NCBI GenBank assembly: GCA_035281645.1
Contig: DATEDN010000048.1
Span: 1-26,107, forward strand
DNA: 26,107 nucleotides
Source of the DNA: JACCTH01 sp035281645
GTDB taxonomy: Bacteria; Actinomycetota; Acidimicrobiia; Spongiisociales; ZC4RG35
Direction: 5' to 3'
This document shows, one piece after another, positions 1-6,948 of this stretch. The notes under the pieces were generated by a model. That model did not search any database. It was not told the DNA's origin and saw nothing but the letters and a program-made list of their open reading frames with translations. How positions within the stretch are numbered: position 1 is the stretch's first letter; every line of letters starts with the position of its first letter. The position numbers were made by a program, and so were the translations under genes.

Positions 1-1262
1 CCGGCTTGGATCACTCCAGCCACGATGAAAGGCGCCCGCAATCCGGTGGAGCGATCGGTAAACCTTGTCACTGATTCGGCGAGGAGACCTCCGAGGAACG
101 CGCCGATCGGCATCATTCCCCAACCGAAGAATCGATAGACACTGTTAACCCGGCCCAGCAGGCGGTCGGGGATGATGGTTTGCCGAAGCGAGACGGTCAC
201 CACGTTCCACATGACGGCCCCCAACGAGGTGACGGCGAACATGATCCAGACCAGGACCGCCGAGGAGGTAAGACCTATTCCGATCGAGGTGAGGGCGCCG
301 GTGATCAAGGTGAACTGGAGGGTCGCCCCCGAGCCCAATTTCTCGGAGAAGCCCGACGCCACCAAGCTGCCGATGACGCCCCCAGCGGCGCCTGCGGTCA
401 GCAGCAAACCGAACTCCGAGGCTCCGAGCCCGAGAATTTCCTGTCCAAATAGAACGAACACCGCCAGGGTCCCGCTCCCCAGGGCATTGAGGATCCCGAG
501 AATCACCGCCAATCGCCGCAGCAAGGGATGCCTCCAAAGCCAGAGGAATCCCTCCTTGAGGTCGGACCCGAAGCTGGGACGAGCGGTGCCCGCCTCTCCT
601 GCTGCTGCCCGGAAGCTTCCGGTGAGGAGAGCGAGAATTGCCGCCGACACGGCGAAGGTGGCGGCGTCGACGAAGAACGGAAGCGAAAAGGCGATGGCGA
701 GAAGAACGCCTGCGAGAGGTGGTCCGACGAACGAGTTCATCACCATCTCCGCTCCCCAAAGCCGACCGTTGGCCTTTTCGAGATGGCTCTTATCGACTAC
801 CGATGGCATCAAGGTCTGGCCGGCGTTGTCTCGCAACACTTCCGCCATCCCTAGAAGCAATGCCGAGGCGTAAATAGTGGTCAGAAGCAGAGCGGGATTG
901 GCGATGGCCGGGAGAACTCCGCCTTCGAGCTCCTCTGGGCTGGGAAGAACGTCCTGACTGGCGAGGACAATCGCCGCCACGGCAAAGGTGATGAGAGCAC
1001 GCAAGGCGTCCATGGTCACGACGAGTTTCTTTCGATCGACGCGATCGGTGATGACACCCGCAGGCAGGGTGAAAACCAGCCACGGAATCCTCGTGGCAAC
1101 CCCGACCAGTGCGATGTGGATCGGATTGCGAGTGACCGCGGAGGCCAACCATGGGTAGGCGACCAGGGCGAGCCCGTCTCCAAAGTTCGAGATGACGCTG
1201 GCGATCCATAGCTTCCAATAGTTGACACCCAGGGAGACGCGCGCGGTGGGCGTAGAAGTCAC
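1..1262 (-). CDS. MFS transporter, probable drug/metabolite exporter (C-terminus beyond window)
   Basis: The minus-strand frame encodes a polytopic membrane protein of at least 420 residues that runs off the left edge. It reads as a Major Facilitator protein of the MFS_3/EntS-type exporter group. The N-terminus (NYWKLWIASVISNFGDGL, residues 14-31) leads into TM1. The loop between TM2 and TM3 carries the MFS motif A as PAGVITDRVDRKK (67-79). A later segment, LLGRVNSVYRFFGWGMMPIG, is typical of this group. I chose the GTG at 1262-1260 because it is the only good in-frame start before the conserved N-terminus; a TTG at 1289 would overlap the divergent gene. No Shine-Dalgarno is visible. The substrate cannot be read from sequence. 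A plus-strand ORF across the same bases is an antisense shadow. Confidence 0.85.
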   Translation of the reverse strand, partial: MTSTPTARVSLGVNYWKLWIASVISNFGDGLALVAYPWLASAVTRNPIHIALVGVATRIPWLVFTLPAGVITDRVDRKKLVVTMDALRALITFAVAAIVLASQDVLPSPEELEGGVLPAIANPALLLTTIYASALLLGMAEVLRDNAGQTLMPSVVDKSHLEKANGRLWGAEMVMNSFVGPPLAGVLLAIAFSLPFFVDAATFAVSAAILALLTGSFRAAAGEAGTARPSFGSDLKEGFLWLWRHPLLRRLAVILGILNALGSGTLAVFVLFGQEILGLGASEFGLLLTAGAAGGVIGSLVASGFSEKLGSGATLQFTLITGALTSIGIGLTSSAVLVWIMFAVTSLGAVMWNVVTVSLRQTIIPDRLLGRVNSVYRFFGWGMMPIGAFLGGLLAESVTRFTDRSTGLRAPFIVAGVIQA

Positions 1263-1282
1263 GGTGTTGGCAATAATGCCAG

Positions 1283-1783
1283 ATGGCAACGGTCCGACCC
1301 GCGGCTTTGGCGGACGCTGAGAGGATCGGTGAGATTCATATCCGTTCCTGGCAGGAGGCTTACCAGGGCATCCTCCCCGATGCGTTCCTGGCTTCGCTCT
1401 CGGTCGAGGCTCGGGTCGCCTTCTGGCGGAGCGACCTGGCGGCGTTGGGCGAAGGAGATCTTGCGCTGGTCATCGAGAACGGATCGTCGGTCAACGGGTT
1501 CGCCCGCTTAGCACCAAGCGCCGACCGCAACCACGGAGAGGTTCAGGCGATCTATCTCGATCCCGATCACTGGCGAAAGGGTTGGGGGCGCACCTTGATG
1601 GTTGCGGCGGAAGACTCTCTGGCCGGGCTGGGCTGGAGCGAGGCGATCCTCTGGGTCCTGGAAAAGAACCTGCCGGCTCGTCGCTTCTACGAGGCGCTGG
1701 GCTGGCGGTCCGAGCCCCGTCGTGCGCTGCTGAACATCGGCGGCGCCGACGTGCAAGAGATCCGCTATCACAAGGTCTTCTGA
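1283..1783 (+). CDS. GNAT family N-acetyltransferase
   Basis: This 166-residue protein has the usual length and layout of a single-domain GNAT acetyltransferase, which moves an acetyl group from acetyl-CoA to an amine. The acetyl-CoA pyrophosphate loop (motif A) is VQAIYLDPDHWRKGWGRTL (residues 87-105), of the R/Q-x-x-G-x-G type. The C-terminal motif NLPARRFYEALGW (129-141) is the classic GNAT motif B. The N-terminus, with IHIRSWQEAYQGILP (18-32), resembles the RimI-like 'WQ.AY.G..P' subgroup. The ATG at 1283 fits the family's N-terminus but has no Shine-Dalgarno and sits 20 bp from the divergent exporter start. Its stop overlaps the next start by one base (TGATG), so the two are probably co-translated. 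The substrate is unknown. Confidence 0.88.
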   Translation: MATVRPAALADAERIGEIHIRSWQEAYQGILPDAFLASLSVEARVAFWRSDLAALGEGDLALVIENGSSVNGFARLAPSADRNHGEVQAIYLDPDHWRKGWGRTLMVAAEDSLAGLGWSEAILWVLEKNLPARRFYEALGWRSEPRRALLNIGGADVQEIRYHKVF

Positions 1784-2160
1784 TGCAGAAAGTCGGGGTG
1801 TGGGAACCATCGGAGCCGGTGCCGGCTGGAGAATGGGAAAGGCGTCTGGCCGCCTCAGAAGCCGAAATCGTTGCGGTCCTTGAGCCCGATCAAGACGAGG
1901 TTCTTCCGGCTCTCGTCCTCCAACTGGGCGATGCCAGCCTCATCTCTGCCTACTCACCGGTAACTGACGCCCTCAAGGTGGTGCTGGACGGGCTGGTGGT
2001 CGACTCCATCGATCGCGACGACGTGGTCGAACTTCGCCCGCCGTTTGCGTTCAGGGTCAAGTCAGCGTTGCCGGTGATCAAGGCACTCGACCCGGGCCAA
2101 CCCATTGACCTCCTCGAGGCCCTGGCGGCTTCGATCAAGCCGGTGGTTTTTCGGCCCTAG
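1783..2160 (+). CDS. Hypothetical protein coupled to the GNAT gene
   Basis: This is a 125-residue acidic, soluble protein that I do not recognise. It starts with MQKVGVWEPSEPVPAGEWER and has no signal peptide, membrane segment or cysteine cluster. The pattern of short hydrophobic strands and acidic turns suggests a small alpha/beta fold, but this is a guess. The ATG overlaps the GNAT stop by one base, the best evidence that it is a real gene. The final CTAG is shared with the convergent HAD gene, so both genes stop with TAG on opposite strands of the same four bases. Confidence 0.7.
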   Translation: MQKVGVWEPSEPVPAGEWERRLAASEAEIVAVLEPDQDEVLPALVLQLGDASLISAYSPVTDALKVVLDGLVVDSIDRDDVVELRPPFAFRVKSALPVIKALDPGQPIDLLEALAASIKPVVFRP

Positions 2161-2942
2161 CGATCTGTGCGGCGACGATGTTTGATCGCCCAGACGGCAG
2201 CGACGGTGGCGGCGCCGGCGGCGACCGCGGCCCCCGATACCACCGGGCTCGGCCGGGGAATTCTCAGGGCCACGGGCTTTTCGAATTCGAGTATCTCCCA
2301 TTGGCGTTCGTGCGCTATTGCCCGCAAATCCTTGTCGGGGTTGACCGCAACTGGGTGACCCACTGCCTCCAGCATCGGGAGATCGGTGACCGAGTCCGAA
2401 TATGCAAATGAGTCGGGCAGGGAGATGTCTTCTCGCATCGCCATTTCCCGCATCGCTTCGGCCTTTCCCGAGCCGTAGGCGTGAAACTCGATGTCGCCCG
2501 TGAACCGTCCCGTCTCATCGATTTCAGATCGGGTGGCGATCACGTTGTCGAGACCGAGGTGATGACACAAGGGCTCCACGATCTCGATCGGAGAGGAGGA
2601 GATAACCACCACCTGGCGGCCGGCCTTCTGATGCTGTTCGATAATCGAAAGAGCTTCGGCGAAGACGAGCGGCTCCACCACCTCAGCGACCGTCTCGGCG
2701 ACCAATCGTTCGATCTCGGCTTTGTCCCAACCCTTGGTCAGCTGGCTGAGCTCGGATCGCATTCTTTCCAGCTGCAAGCGATCCGCACCGAACATCTGGT
2801 AATAGGTCTGGGCGATCCCTGCCTTGAGCAAGGCCCGGCGGTTGAGGAGACCGGCGCGATAGAGCGGGCGCGAGAACGCCAATGTCGAGGATCGGGCGAT
2901 GATCGTCTTGTCGAGATCGAAGAAAGCAGCTGACCCTGCCAT
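2157..2942 (-). CDS. HAD-IB family phosphatase with C-terminal membrane anchor
   Basis: This protein of about 261 residues belongs to the HAD subfamily IB (SerB/CicA-like) of phosphomonoesterases. The nucleophile motif is FFDLDKTI (Asp9, Asp11), motif II is VVVISSSP, and motif IV is SDSVTDLPML, where the aspartates bind magnesium. An alpha-helical cap lies between motifs I and II. The C-terminus has a predicted membrane helix (VVSGAAVAAGAATVAAVWAI) followed by a basic tail, so the enzyme is probably tethered to the membrane. I prefer the ATG at 2942, just before the first beta strand; an upstream ATG at 2996 would add 18 unconserved residues. It is divergent from the Tad operon, as M. tuberculosis Rv3661 is from Rv3660c, which supports an orthologous neighbourhood. 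The substrate is unknown. Confidence 0.88.
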   Translation of the reverse strand: MAGSAAFFDLDKTIIARSSTLAFSRPLYRAGLLNRRALLKAGIAQTYYQMFGADRLQLERMRSELSQLTKGWDKAEIERLVAETVAEVVEPLVFAEALSIIEQHQKAGRQVVVISSSPIEIVEPLCHHLGLDNVIATRSEIDETGRFTGDIEFHAYGSGKAEAMREMAMREDISLPDSFAYSDSVTDLPMLEAVGHPVAVNPDKDLRAIAHERQWEILEFEKPVALRIPRPSPVVSGAAVAAGAATVAAVWAIKHRRRTDR

Positions 2943-2989
2943 GCCTGGAATTTTACGGAAACCCTCATTAATGACACCAGGAAGGTCGC

Positions 2990-3020
2990 TTGGCAAGAGC
3001 TAGTTCGAACGCTTTTTACT
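2990..3020 (+). promoter_or_regulatory. Possible promoter of the Tad operon
   Basis: The 93-bp divergent gap holds TTGGCA (2990-2995) and, 19 bases further, TTTACT (3015-3020), ahead of the GTG at 3036. Spacing and -10 match are only fair, and no operator repeat is visible. Confidence 0.25.
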
Positions 3021-3035
3021 CCATACCTTCCGATC

Positions 3036-3587
3036 GTGGCGCGAATCCTCGGAGTCAGGACAGAGACAGATTCGGTGCTCTCAGTGGTGGCCCCACTGGG
3101 CCTGGCAGCAGCTGCCGATGAAGCCTCACTTCTTATCGATCTCGATCCGAGTGGTCCCGCCTATCCCAGTCGGAGGTCACTCGCGGACCTGGTGTCAGAG
3201 GGACCGACCCGAGCGGAGTTGACGCCGGGAACCGAAGGCATGGCCGTCCTTCGCAACGGTGGCGTTGTATGGAGTGAGGCAGTGGCAACTGTGGAGCGCC
3301 TTGGCAGTTCTTGGTCATCAATCACCCTCCGGGTTGGAATTCACGACACCGGGCTCCCTTGGCCGGTCATACCCGTGGTTCCACTGCTGCCCGGGTTTCT
3401 GACTGTTGCTGACGGGCGCCCAGCGGTCTGGCAGGCGAGCGAGCGAGGCCAGGTCGCACCAGGGCCGGGTCCGGTGTTGCCGCCCATCGGTCGAAAGGTG
3501 ATCCATCACCTCTTAGAAGCGCGCTCAATTCCTCGTGGCCGCTGGGTTCGGAGCTGGCGTCAGGTTTGGGAGCTGCCGTGGCCCTGA
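3036..3587 (+). CDS. Degenerate CpaE/Ssd-like ParA protein at head of Tad operon
   Basis: This 183-residue protein starts at GTG 3036. It sits where actinobacterial Tad loci carry the MinD/ParA-like protein CpaE/TadZ or Ssd (Rv3660c in M. tuberculosis). The middle still looks like a ParA/MinD fold: LLIDLDPSGPAYPSRRSLADLV corresponds to the 'lliDlDp..ps.aD.l' strand and switch region. However, the N-terminal strand (ILGVRTETDSVLSVVAPLGLAA) has no Walker A GKGG(V/T)GKT lysine loop, and the protein is about half the length of Rv3660c. I infer that it is a non-ATPase positioning or scaffold protein for the pilus ATPase. Its stop lies inside the start region of tadA, so they are translated together. 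The family call depends on position and one motif. Confidence 0.6.
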   Translation: MARILGVRTETDSVLSVVAPLGLAAAADEASLLIDLDPSGPAYPSRRSLADLVSEGPTRAELTPGTEGMAVLRNGGVVWSEAVATVERLGSSWSSITLRVGIHDTGLPWPVIPVVPLLPGFLTVADGRPAVWQASERGQVAPGPGPVLPPIGRKVIHHLLEARSIPRGRWVRSWRQVWELPWP

Positions 3588-4651
3588 CCGATCACAGCTT
3601 GGCGGCAAGGTTGACCGGAGCGCTGATCGATTCAGACGCCCCCCTGGAAAGGCATCAGCTGCGTCTGGCCGTTCGCCGTCTAGCGGCGGTGGAAGCGCCT
3701 CTCGCAGCTGAGAGCCTGCTCGAGGAGGTCGTAGATGCCCTGATCGGACTGGGCCCACTCGAGGTGTTGCTGCGGGACCCGGACGTGAGCGACGTTTTGG
3801 TCAACGGGCCTAGTGAAGTTTTCGTCGATCGAGAAGGCACACTCTCCAAAGTCGATTTCGGCTTCCCCGACGACGCAGCGGTGGTTGCGGCGGTGGAGAG
3901 AGTGATAGCCCCGCTCGGATTAAGGCTCGATCGCGCATCTCCGATGGTCGATGCCCGATTGACCGACGGCAGCCGATTGCACGCGGTGATTCCGCCTGCC
4001 GCAGTGGATCATCCGGTCGTTGCGGTGCGAAGGTTTGTTCGCTCGATCGATTCTCTGGAGGACCTGCTGGCGCGTCGAACCATCACCGGCGCCCAGGCCA
4101 AGCTTCTGCGACAGCTAGTCGAGGATCGAGCCAACCTGATCGTCAGCGGCGGGACCGGGGCCGGCAAGACCACGCTCCTCAATCTTCTGGGGGCAGAGAT
4201 TGCAGACGGCGAGCGAGTTGTGACCATCGAGGATGCCGCTGAGCTCGCATTCGGTGGCCACGTTGTGCGCCTGGAGGCTCGCCCACCCAATTCAGAAGGA
4301 AAGGGAGCAATTTCGCTCCGGGCACTGCTGCGTTCGGCCCTTCGACTCCGACCTGATCGCATCGTCGTTGGAGAGGTTCGCGGCGCCGAGGCATTGGACA
4401 TGATCGGCGCCCTCAATACCGGTCACGACGGGTCGATGGCGACCGTGCATGCCAACAGCCCCGAGGAGGCAATGTGGCGTTTGGAGACGCTGGCGCTGTC
4501 GGGTGAGGATCGGGTGGGGGAGGAGGCGGTTCGCCGACAGCTGTGGGCAGCGATCGACTGCGTGCTCCAACTCGAACGTCGCCAGGGATCCCGAAGGCTG
4601 GTTTCGATCGGAGAGGTGAAGAACCAAACCATCGAGGTCGTGTCGTGCTGA
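3578..4651 (+). CDS. tadA: Flp pilus assembly ATPase TadA/CpaF
   Basis: This is the secretion ATPase (type II/IV hexameric family, CpaF branch) that powers Flp pilus assembly at the cytoplasmic membrane. It has about 357 residues, close to Rv3659c. Walker A is SGGTGAGKTT (about residues 190-199) and Walker B is RIVVGEVRG. The Asp and His boxes are present (VTIEDAAEL, TGHDGSMATVHANS). The N-terminal domain carries the family signature GPLEVLLRDPDVSDVLVNGP. I chose the GTG at 3578 because GGGAG lies about 7 bases upstream; a TTG at 3566 in the same frame would add four residues. The gene overlaps its upstream neighbour by 10 bp and tadB by 7 bp, so the operon is translationally coupled. Confidence 0.95.
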   Translation: MALTDHSLAARLTGALIDSDAPLERHQLRLAVRRLAAVEAPLAAESLLEEVVDALIGLGPLEVLLRDPDVSDVLVNGPSEVFVDREGTLSKVDFGFPDDAAVVAAVERVIAPLGLRLDRASPMVDARLTDGSRLHAVIPPAAVDHPVVAVRRFVRSIDSLEDLLARRTITGAQAKLLRQLVEDRANLIVSGGTGAGKTTLLNLLGAEIADGERVVTIEDAAELAFGGHVVRLEARPPNSEGKGAISLRALLRSALRLRPDRIVVGEVRGAEALDMIGALNTGHDGSMATVHANSPEEAMWRLETLALSGEDRVGEEAVRRQLWAAIDCVLQLERRQGSRRLVSIGEVKNQTIEVVSC

Positions 4652-5316
4652 CCGCAATCATTCTTTGCCTGGGTCTTCGCGGCGAGCTCGCAGCGGCGCA
4701 TGCTCTTTTGCTCGCGTTGACCTGGTCGAGTCCGGAAGTAGCGGTTGGCCCGCTAGCCATGGCCCTCGGCCTCGTGTTTCGGGACAAGGGTCGATCCACC
4801 GAGTCGGCGCTGGTGGCCGGCTGGCTGCGGACCGCCGCCGGCGAACTTCGAGCGGGAAGTTCCCTTCGATCCGCAGTTGCCAGGGCAGTTGAGGCCTATC
4901 CCGATCTCGGGCTCGAACGGATCCGGCGCCTTGCAGACGCCGGTCGTCCTCTCTCCGAAATGAGCGTCGTCTTAGCCGAACGCGAAGGGATGGAGGCAAT
5001 AGCGGCGGTAGTGGCGGTGGCGGGATCGACCGGGGGCTCGGTGGTAAAGGTGCTGGAGACCCTGGCGACCGAAGCGGCCGACGAAGCGACCCTGCAGCGG
5101 GAGAAGCGCTCTTTGACCGCGGCCGCGCGATGGTCGATCGTATTGGTGGGGGGGTTTCCATTGGCAGTACTGGCTGCCCAGATCCTGCGAGGCGAACTCG
5201 GGACGATGCTGGCCGCCGGGACCGTCCCGGCGGCGATGGTCGTCATTGGGGTCTCACTCCTGACCCTCGGTCTGTTGACCGTGGGCCTGCTGCTGCGAAG
5301 GGTTCGCACGCTATGA
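4645..5316 (+). CDS. tadB: TadB-type pilus inner-membrane platform protein
   Basis: This protein of about 223 residues carries one type II secretion F (T2SSF) domain and is the first of two membrane platform proteins for TadA. The T2SSF core is WLRTAAGELRAGSSLRSAVA to REKRSLTAAARWS, with the typical GGSVVKVLETLA helix. Two C-terminal membrane segments follow (VLVGGFPLAVLAAQIL and AMVVIGVSLLTLGLLTVGLLL), with hydrophobic stretches at the N-terminus. It is shorter than proteobacterial TadB (about 300 residues) and nearer to the short actinobacterial form. The start is GTG 4645, which overlaps the end of tadA by 7 bases; an in-frame ATG at 4543 lies deep inside tadA and is rejected. It overlaps tadC by ATGA. 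Confidence 0.85.
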   Translation: MLTAIILCLGLRGELAAAHALLLALTWSSPEVAVGPLAMALGLVFRDKGRSTESALVAGWLRTAAGELRAGSSLRSAVARAVEAYPDLGLERIRRLADAGRPLSEMSVVLAEREGMEAIAAVVAVAGSTGGSVVKVLETLATEAADEATLQREKRSLTAAARWSIVLVGGFPLAVLAAQILRGELGTMLAAGTVPAAMVVIGVSLLTLGLLTVGLLLRRVRTL

Positions 5317-5912
5317 AGGAATCCCTCTCTCGAGCGATCGGCCGGCGCCCAGTGCTTGCCTCTCTGGCAGCGGTGATCCTGATTCTGCGACCGTTGGCAC
5401 TCGCTCTGGTCCTTTGCAGTCTCGGTGGTCGCCATCTCTGGCGGAAACGGTCTTCCCGCCGGGCTCGGTTGCGGTCTGCACCCGAGCAGCAGGCGCTCTT
5501 GGCGCGCATTGTCCTTGTTGGTCTGACGGCGGGTCTACCCCTGGTCTCGGCCTTGGATCTCGCCCGAGGATTCGTTCGCGGTGAGGTAGCCCAAGAAACC
5601 GACGCCGTGATCCGTCGGTCCCGCCGCCACGGTATGGCGCTCGCCCTGGCTGGGTCGGGACCCCTTACCCGCCCGTTGCTGTCGCGTTTGGCGATGGCTA
5701 CTGCATCAGGCGCACCTGTGGCAGAAGCTGTTGCAGACCATCTATCCGAAATGCGCCAGCTTCGGCGCACGGCGGCTTTGGAGCGAGTGCGCCGGCTCCC
5801 GGTCACGCTGATGGTTCCCCTGGGGCTTTTGATCCTTCCCGGATTCGTGGTCCTTTTCGTGGGCCCGATCTTGTTCCGCTCGTTCGGCAGCCTCGTGGGG
5901 ACGTTGCCTTGA
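5313..5912 (+). CDS. tadC: TadC-type pilus inner-membrane platform protein
   Basis: This 199-residue protein is the second T2SSF-domain platform subunit, matching Rv3657c (also about 190 residues) in size and place. An N-terminal membrane segment (PVLASLAAVILILRPLALAL) is followed by the conserved helices LLARIVLVGLTAGLPLVSAL and MATASGAPVAEAVADHLSEM. A basic loop (RRTAALERVRRLPVTLMVPL) then leads into the C-terminal hydrophobic hairpin LILPGFVVLFVGPILF. The start ATG at 5313 overlaps the tadB stop as ATGA. It probably forms a hetero-oligomer with TadB, the pair standing in for one longer GspF-like protein. Confidence 0.83.
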   Translation: MKESLSRAIGRRPVLASLAAVILILRPLALALVLCSLGGRHLWRKRSSRRARLRSAPEQQALLARIVLVGLTAGLPLVSALDLARGFVRGEVAQETDAVIRRSRRHGMALALAGSGPLTRPLLSRLAMATASGAPVAEAVADHLSEMRQLRRTAALERVRRLPVTLMVPLGLLILPGFVVLFVGPILFRSFGSLVGTLP

Positions 5913-5966
5913 CATTGCTTCCCCCCGTCCCGGCCGGTCGTCGGGAGCAAAGGAAAGGAGCCAGTG

Positions 5967-6164
5967 ATGCTGGCAATTTGGCAGTGGTTGGCGCCGGCCC
6001 GGGGCGACGAGCGCGGGCAAGGAACAGTCGAGTACTTCCTGGTGATCTTGGCGGCGACGGCCCTCGCGGTCATCCTCTTCAAATGGGTGCAGTCGAGCGG
6101 CGGCACGTCAATCATCAGCACGATCCTCGGCAAGGTCGTGGGCTGGGTAGCCGGCCAGTTCTGA
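5967..6164 (+). CDS. flp: Flp/Fap major pilin precursor
   Basis: This 65-residue protein is a Flp pilin. The prepilin peptidase site is DERG|QGTVEYFLVIL (G19 before the cut), with glutamate at +5 and tyrosine at +6 of the mature pilin. The hydrophobic helix FLVILAATALAVILF follows. The leader contains MLAIWQWLAPARGDERG. A strong Shine-Dalgarno (AAAGGAG, 5954-5960) lies 6 bases before the ATG at 5967; a GTG at 5964 is too close to it. This is the only strong ribosome site in the middle of the operon, as expected for an abundant structural subunit. No prepilin peptidase (TadV) gene is in the window, so processing must come from elsewhere. Confidence 0.93.
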   Translation: MLAIWQWLAPARGDERGQGTVEYFLVILAATALAVILFKWVQSSGGTSIISTILGKVVGWVAGQF

Positions 6165-6526
6165 GTGCCGAACGGGGAGGGGTGGCGATGGAGATGGCAG
6201 TCACCATCCCGACTCTCCTTCTGGTTCTACTGGCGATCCTCGAGGTGGTCGTCGTAGCCCGTATCCAGTTGGAGCTAGTGGCTGCGGCCCGCGAAGGCGT
6301 CCGCGTGGCAGCTACTGCTCCCGGCCCGGAGGCGGCGGTGGAAGCCACCACTGCCGCGCTTTCCCCTCAGCTAGCCCAGCGGGCAAGAGTCTCGGTGGTG
6401 CGACCGGCGGTCGTGGGACGACAGGCGATCGTGACGGTAAGTCTGCGACACCGCTTGACGACTCCGATCATGAGATGGGCGACTGTGGATCTTCACGGGC
6501 GGGCGGTGATGAGGGTCGAAAAGTGA
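6161..6526 (+). CDS. tadE: TadE-like minor pseudopilin (probable CTG start)
   Basis: This is a TadE-family pseudopilin. The coding frame gives SAERG|GVAMEMAVTIPTL, with a type IV pilin-like cut after RG and glutamate at mature +5, as in Flp. One hydrophobic helix (VTIPTLLLVLLAILEVVVVA) precedes a soluble C-terminus rich in beta strand. The ATG at 6188 has a good Shine-Dalgarno (GGGGAGG, 6174-6180) but would remove the leader and the cut site. A CTG at 6161 overlaps the flp stop as CTGA and restores a seven-residue leader; the operon uses this same overlap design at tadB/tadC (ATGA) and at the next junction (GTGA). I therefore prefer CTG, with ATG 6188 as the conventional alternative. Confidence 0.72.
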   Translation: MSAERGGVAMEMAVTIPTLLLVLLAILEVVVVARIQLELVAAAREGVRVAATAPGPEAAVEATTAALSPQLAQRARVSVVRPAVVGRQAIVTVSLRHRLTTPIMRWATVDLHGRAVMRVEK

Positions 6527-6900
6527 AACCGATCGGAGAGCGAGGGTCGGCCTCGATCCTGGCCCTCGCTCTCGTCCTATCTGTCAGCGCCATCGGGCTG
6601 GCGGTGTTGGCGGCCGCACAGCTCGTGACAGCCCGAGTCCGAGCTGTCAATGCGGCTGATGCGGCGGCGCTCGCCGCCGCCCCCGCCACCTTCCCAGCGC
6701 TTGCAGTTGGCGAAACTCCCTCGGCGGTGGCTGCGGAGATGGCAGAGGCCAACGGTGCCCATTTGCTTCGCTGTCTATGCCCGGTCGTTCGTTCTTTCGA
6801 TCCCCGCGACGTCGAAGTCGAGGTCGCAGTGGCAACACGCATCGCCATCGTTGGCGAGGTGCAGGTACGGGCGGTTAGCCGGGCCGAATACGTTCCCTGA
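6523..6900 (+). CDS. TadE-like pseudopilin of the Rv3654c/Rv3655c type
   Basis: This 125-residue protein is the last gene of the Tad operon. It begins MKPIGERG|SASILALALVLSV, a short basic leader, a GERG cut site and a hydrophobic helix, followed by the Ala-rich amphipathic helix VNAADAAALAAAP. This layout marks the actinobacterial 'helicase/secretion neighbourhood TadE-like' group. Unlike Flp and TadE it has Leu, not Glu, at mature +5, so it probably does not pack into the filament in the standard way. The start is GTG 6523, overlapping the tadE stop as GTGA; a longer in-frame ORF from 6475 lies within tadE. Two cysteines (LRCLCP) in the soluble part could pair. Confidence 0.78.
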   Translation: MKPIGERGSASILALALVLSVSAIGLAVLAAAQLVTARVRAVNAADAAALAAAPATFPALAVGETPSAVAAEMAEANGAHLLRCLCPVVRSFDPRDVEVEVAVATRIAIVGEVQVRAVSRAEYVP

Positions 6901-6902
6901 AC

Positions 6903-6924
6903 GGAAACCTCGGTTTAGGTTTTC
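6903..6924 (+). terminator. Hairpin after the Tad operon
   Basis: An 8-bp stem (GGAAACCT with AGGTTTTC, one G-T pair) encloses a 6-base loop, starting three bases after the last Tad stop codon. There is no U-run, so it may terminate weakly or act as an RNA-stability hairpin. Confidence 0.45.
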
Positions 6925-6948
6925 GCCGCACCTGGGCACCAACTGAGG

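Noticed and set aside
172..873. Plus-strand ORF of 233 residues
   Set aside because: It is antisense to the MFS transporter, whose minus-strand frame shows clear membrane helices and motif A; this ORF has Arg/Pro-rich low-complexity composition and no motif.
2943..2996. 18-residue N-terminal extension of the HAD protein
   Set aside because: The catalytic first strand begins directly after the ATG at 2942; the extension has no conserved residues.
5909..6160. TTG start at 5909 for tadE
   Set aside because: It would translate an extra 84 residues out of frame across the flp gene, giving a non-homologous Arg-rich stretch.
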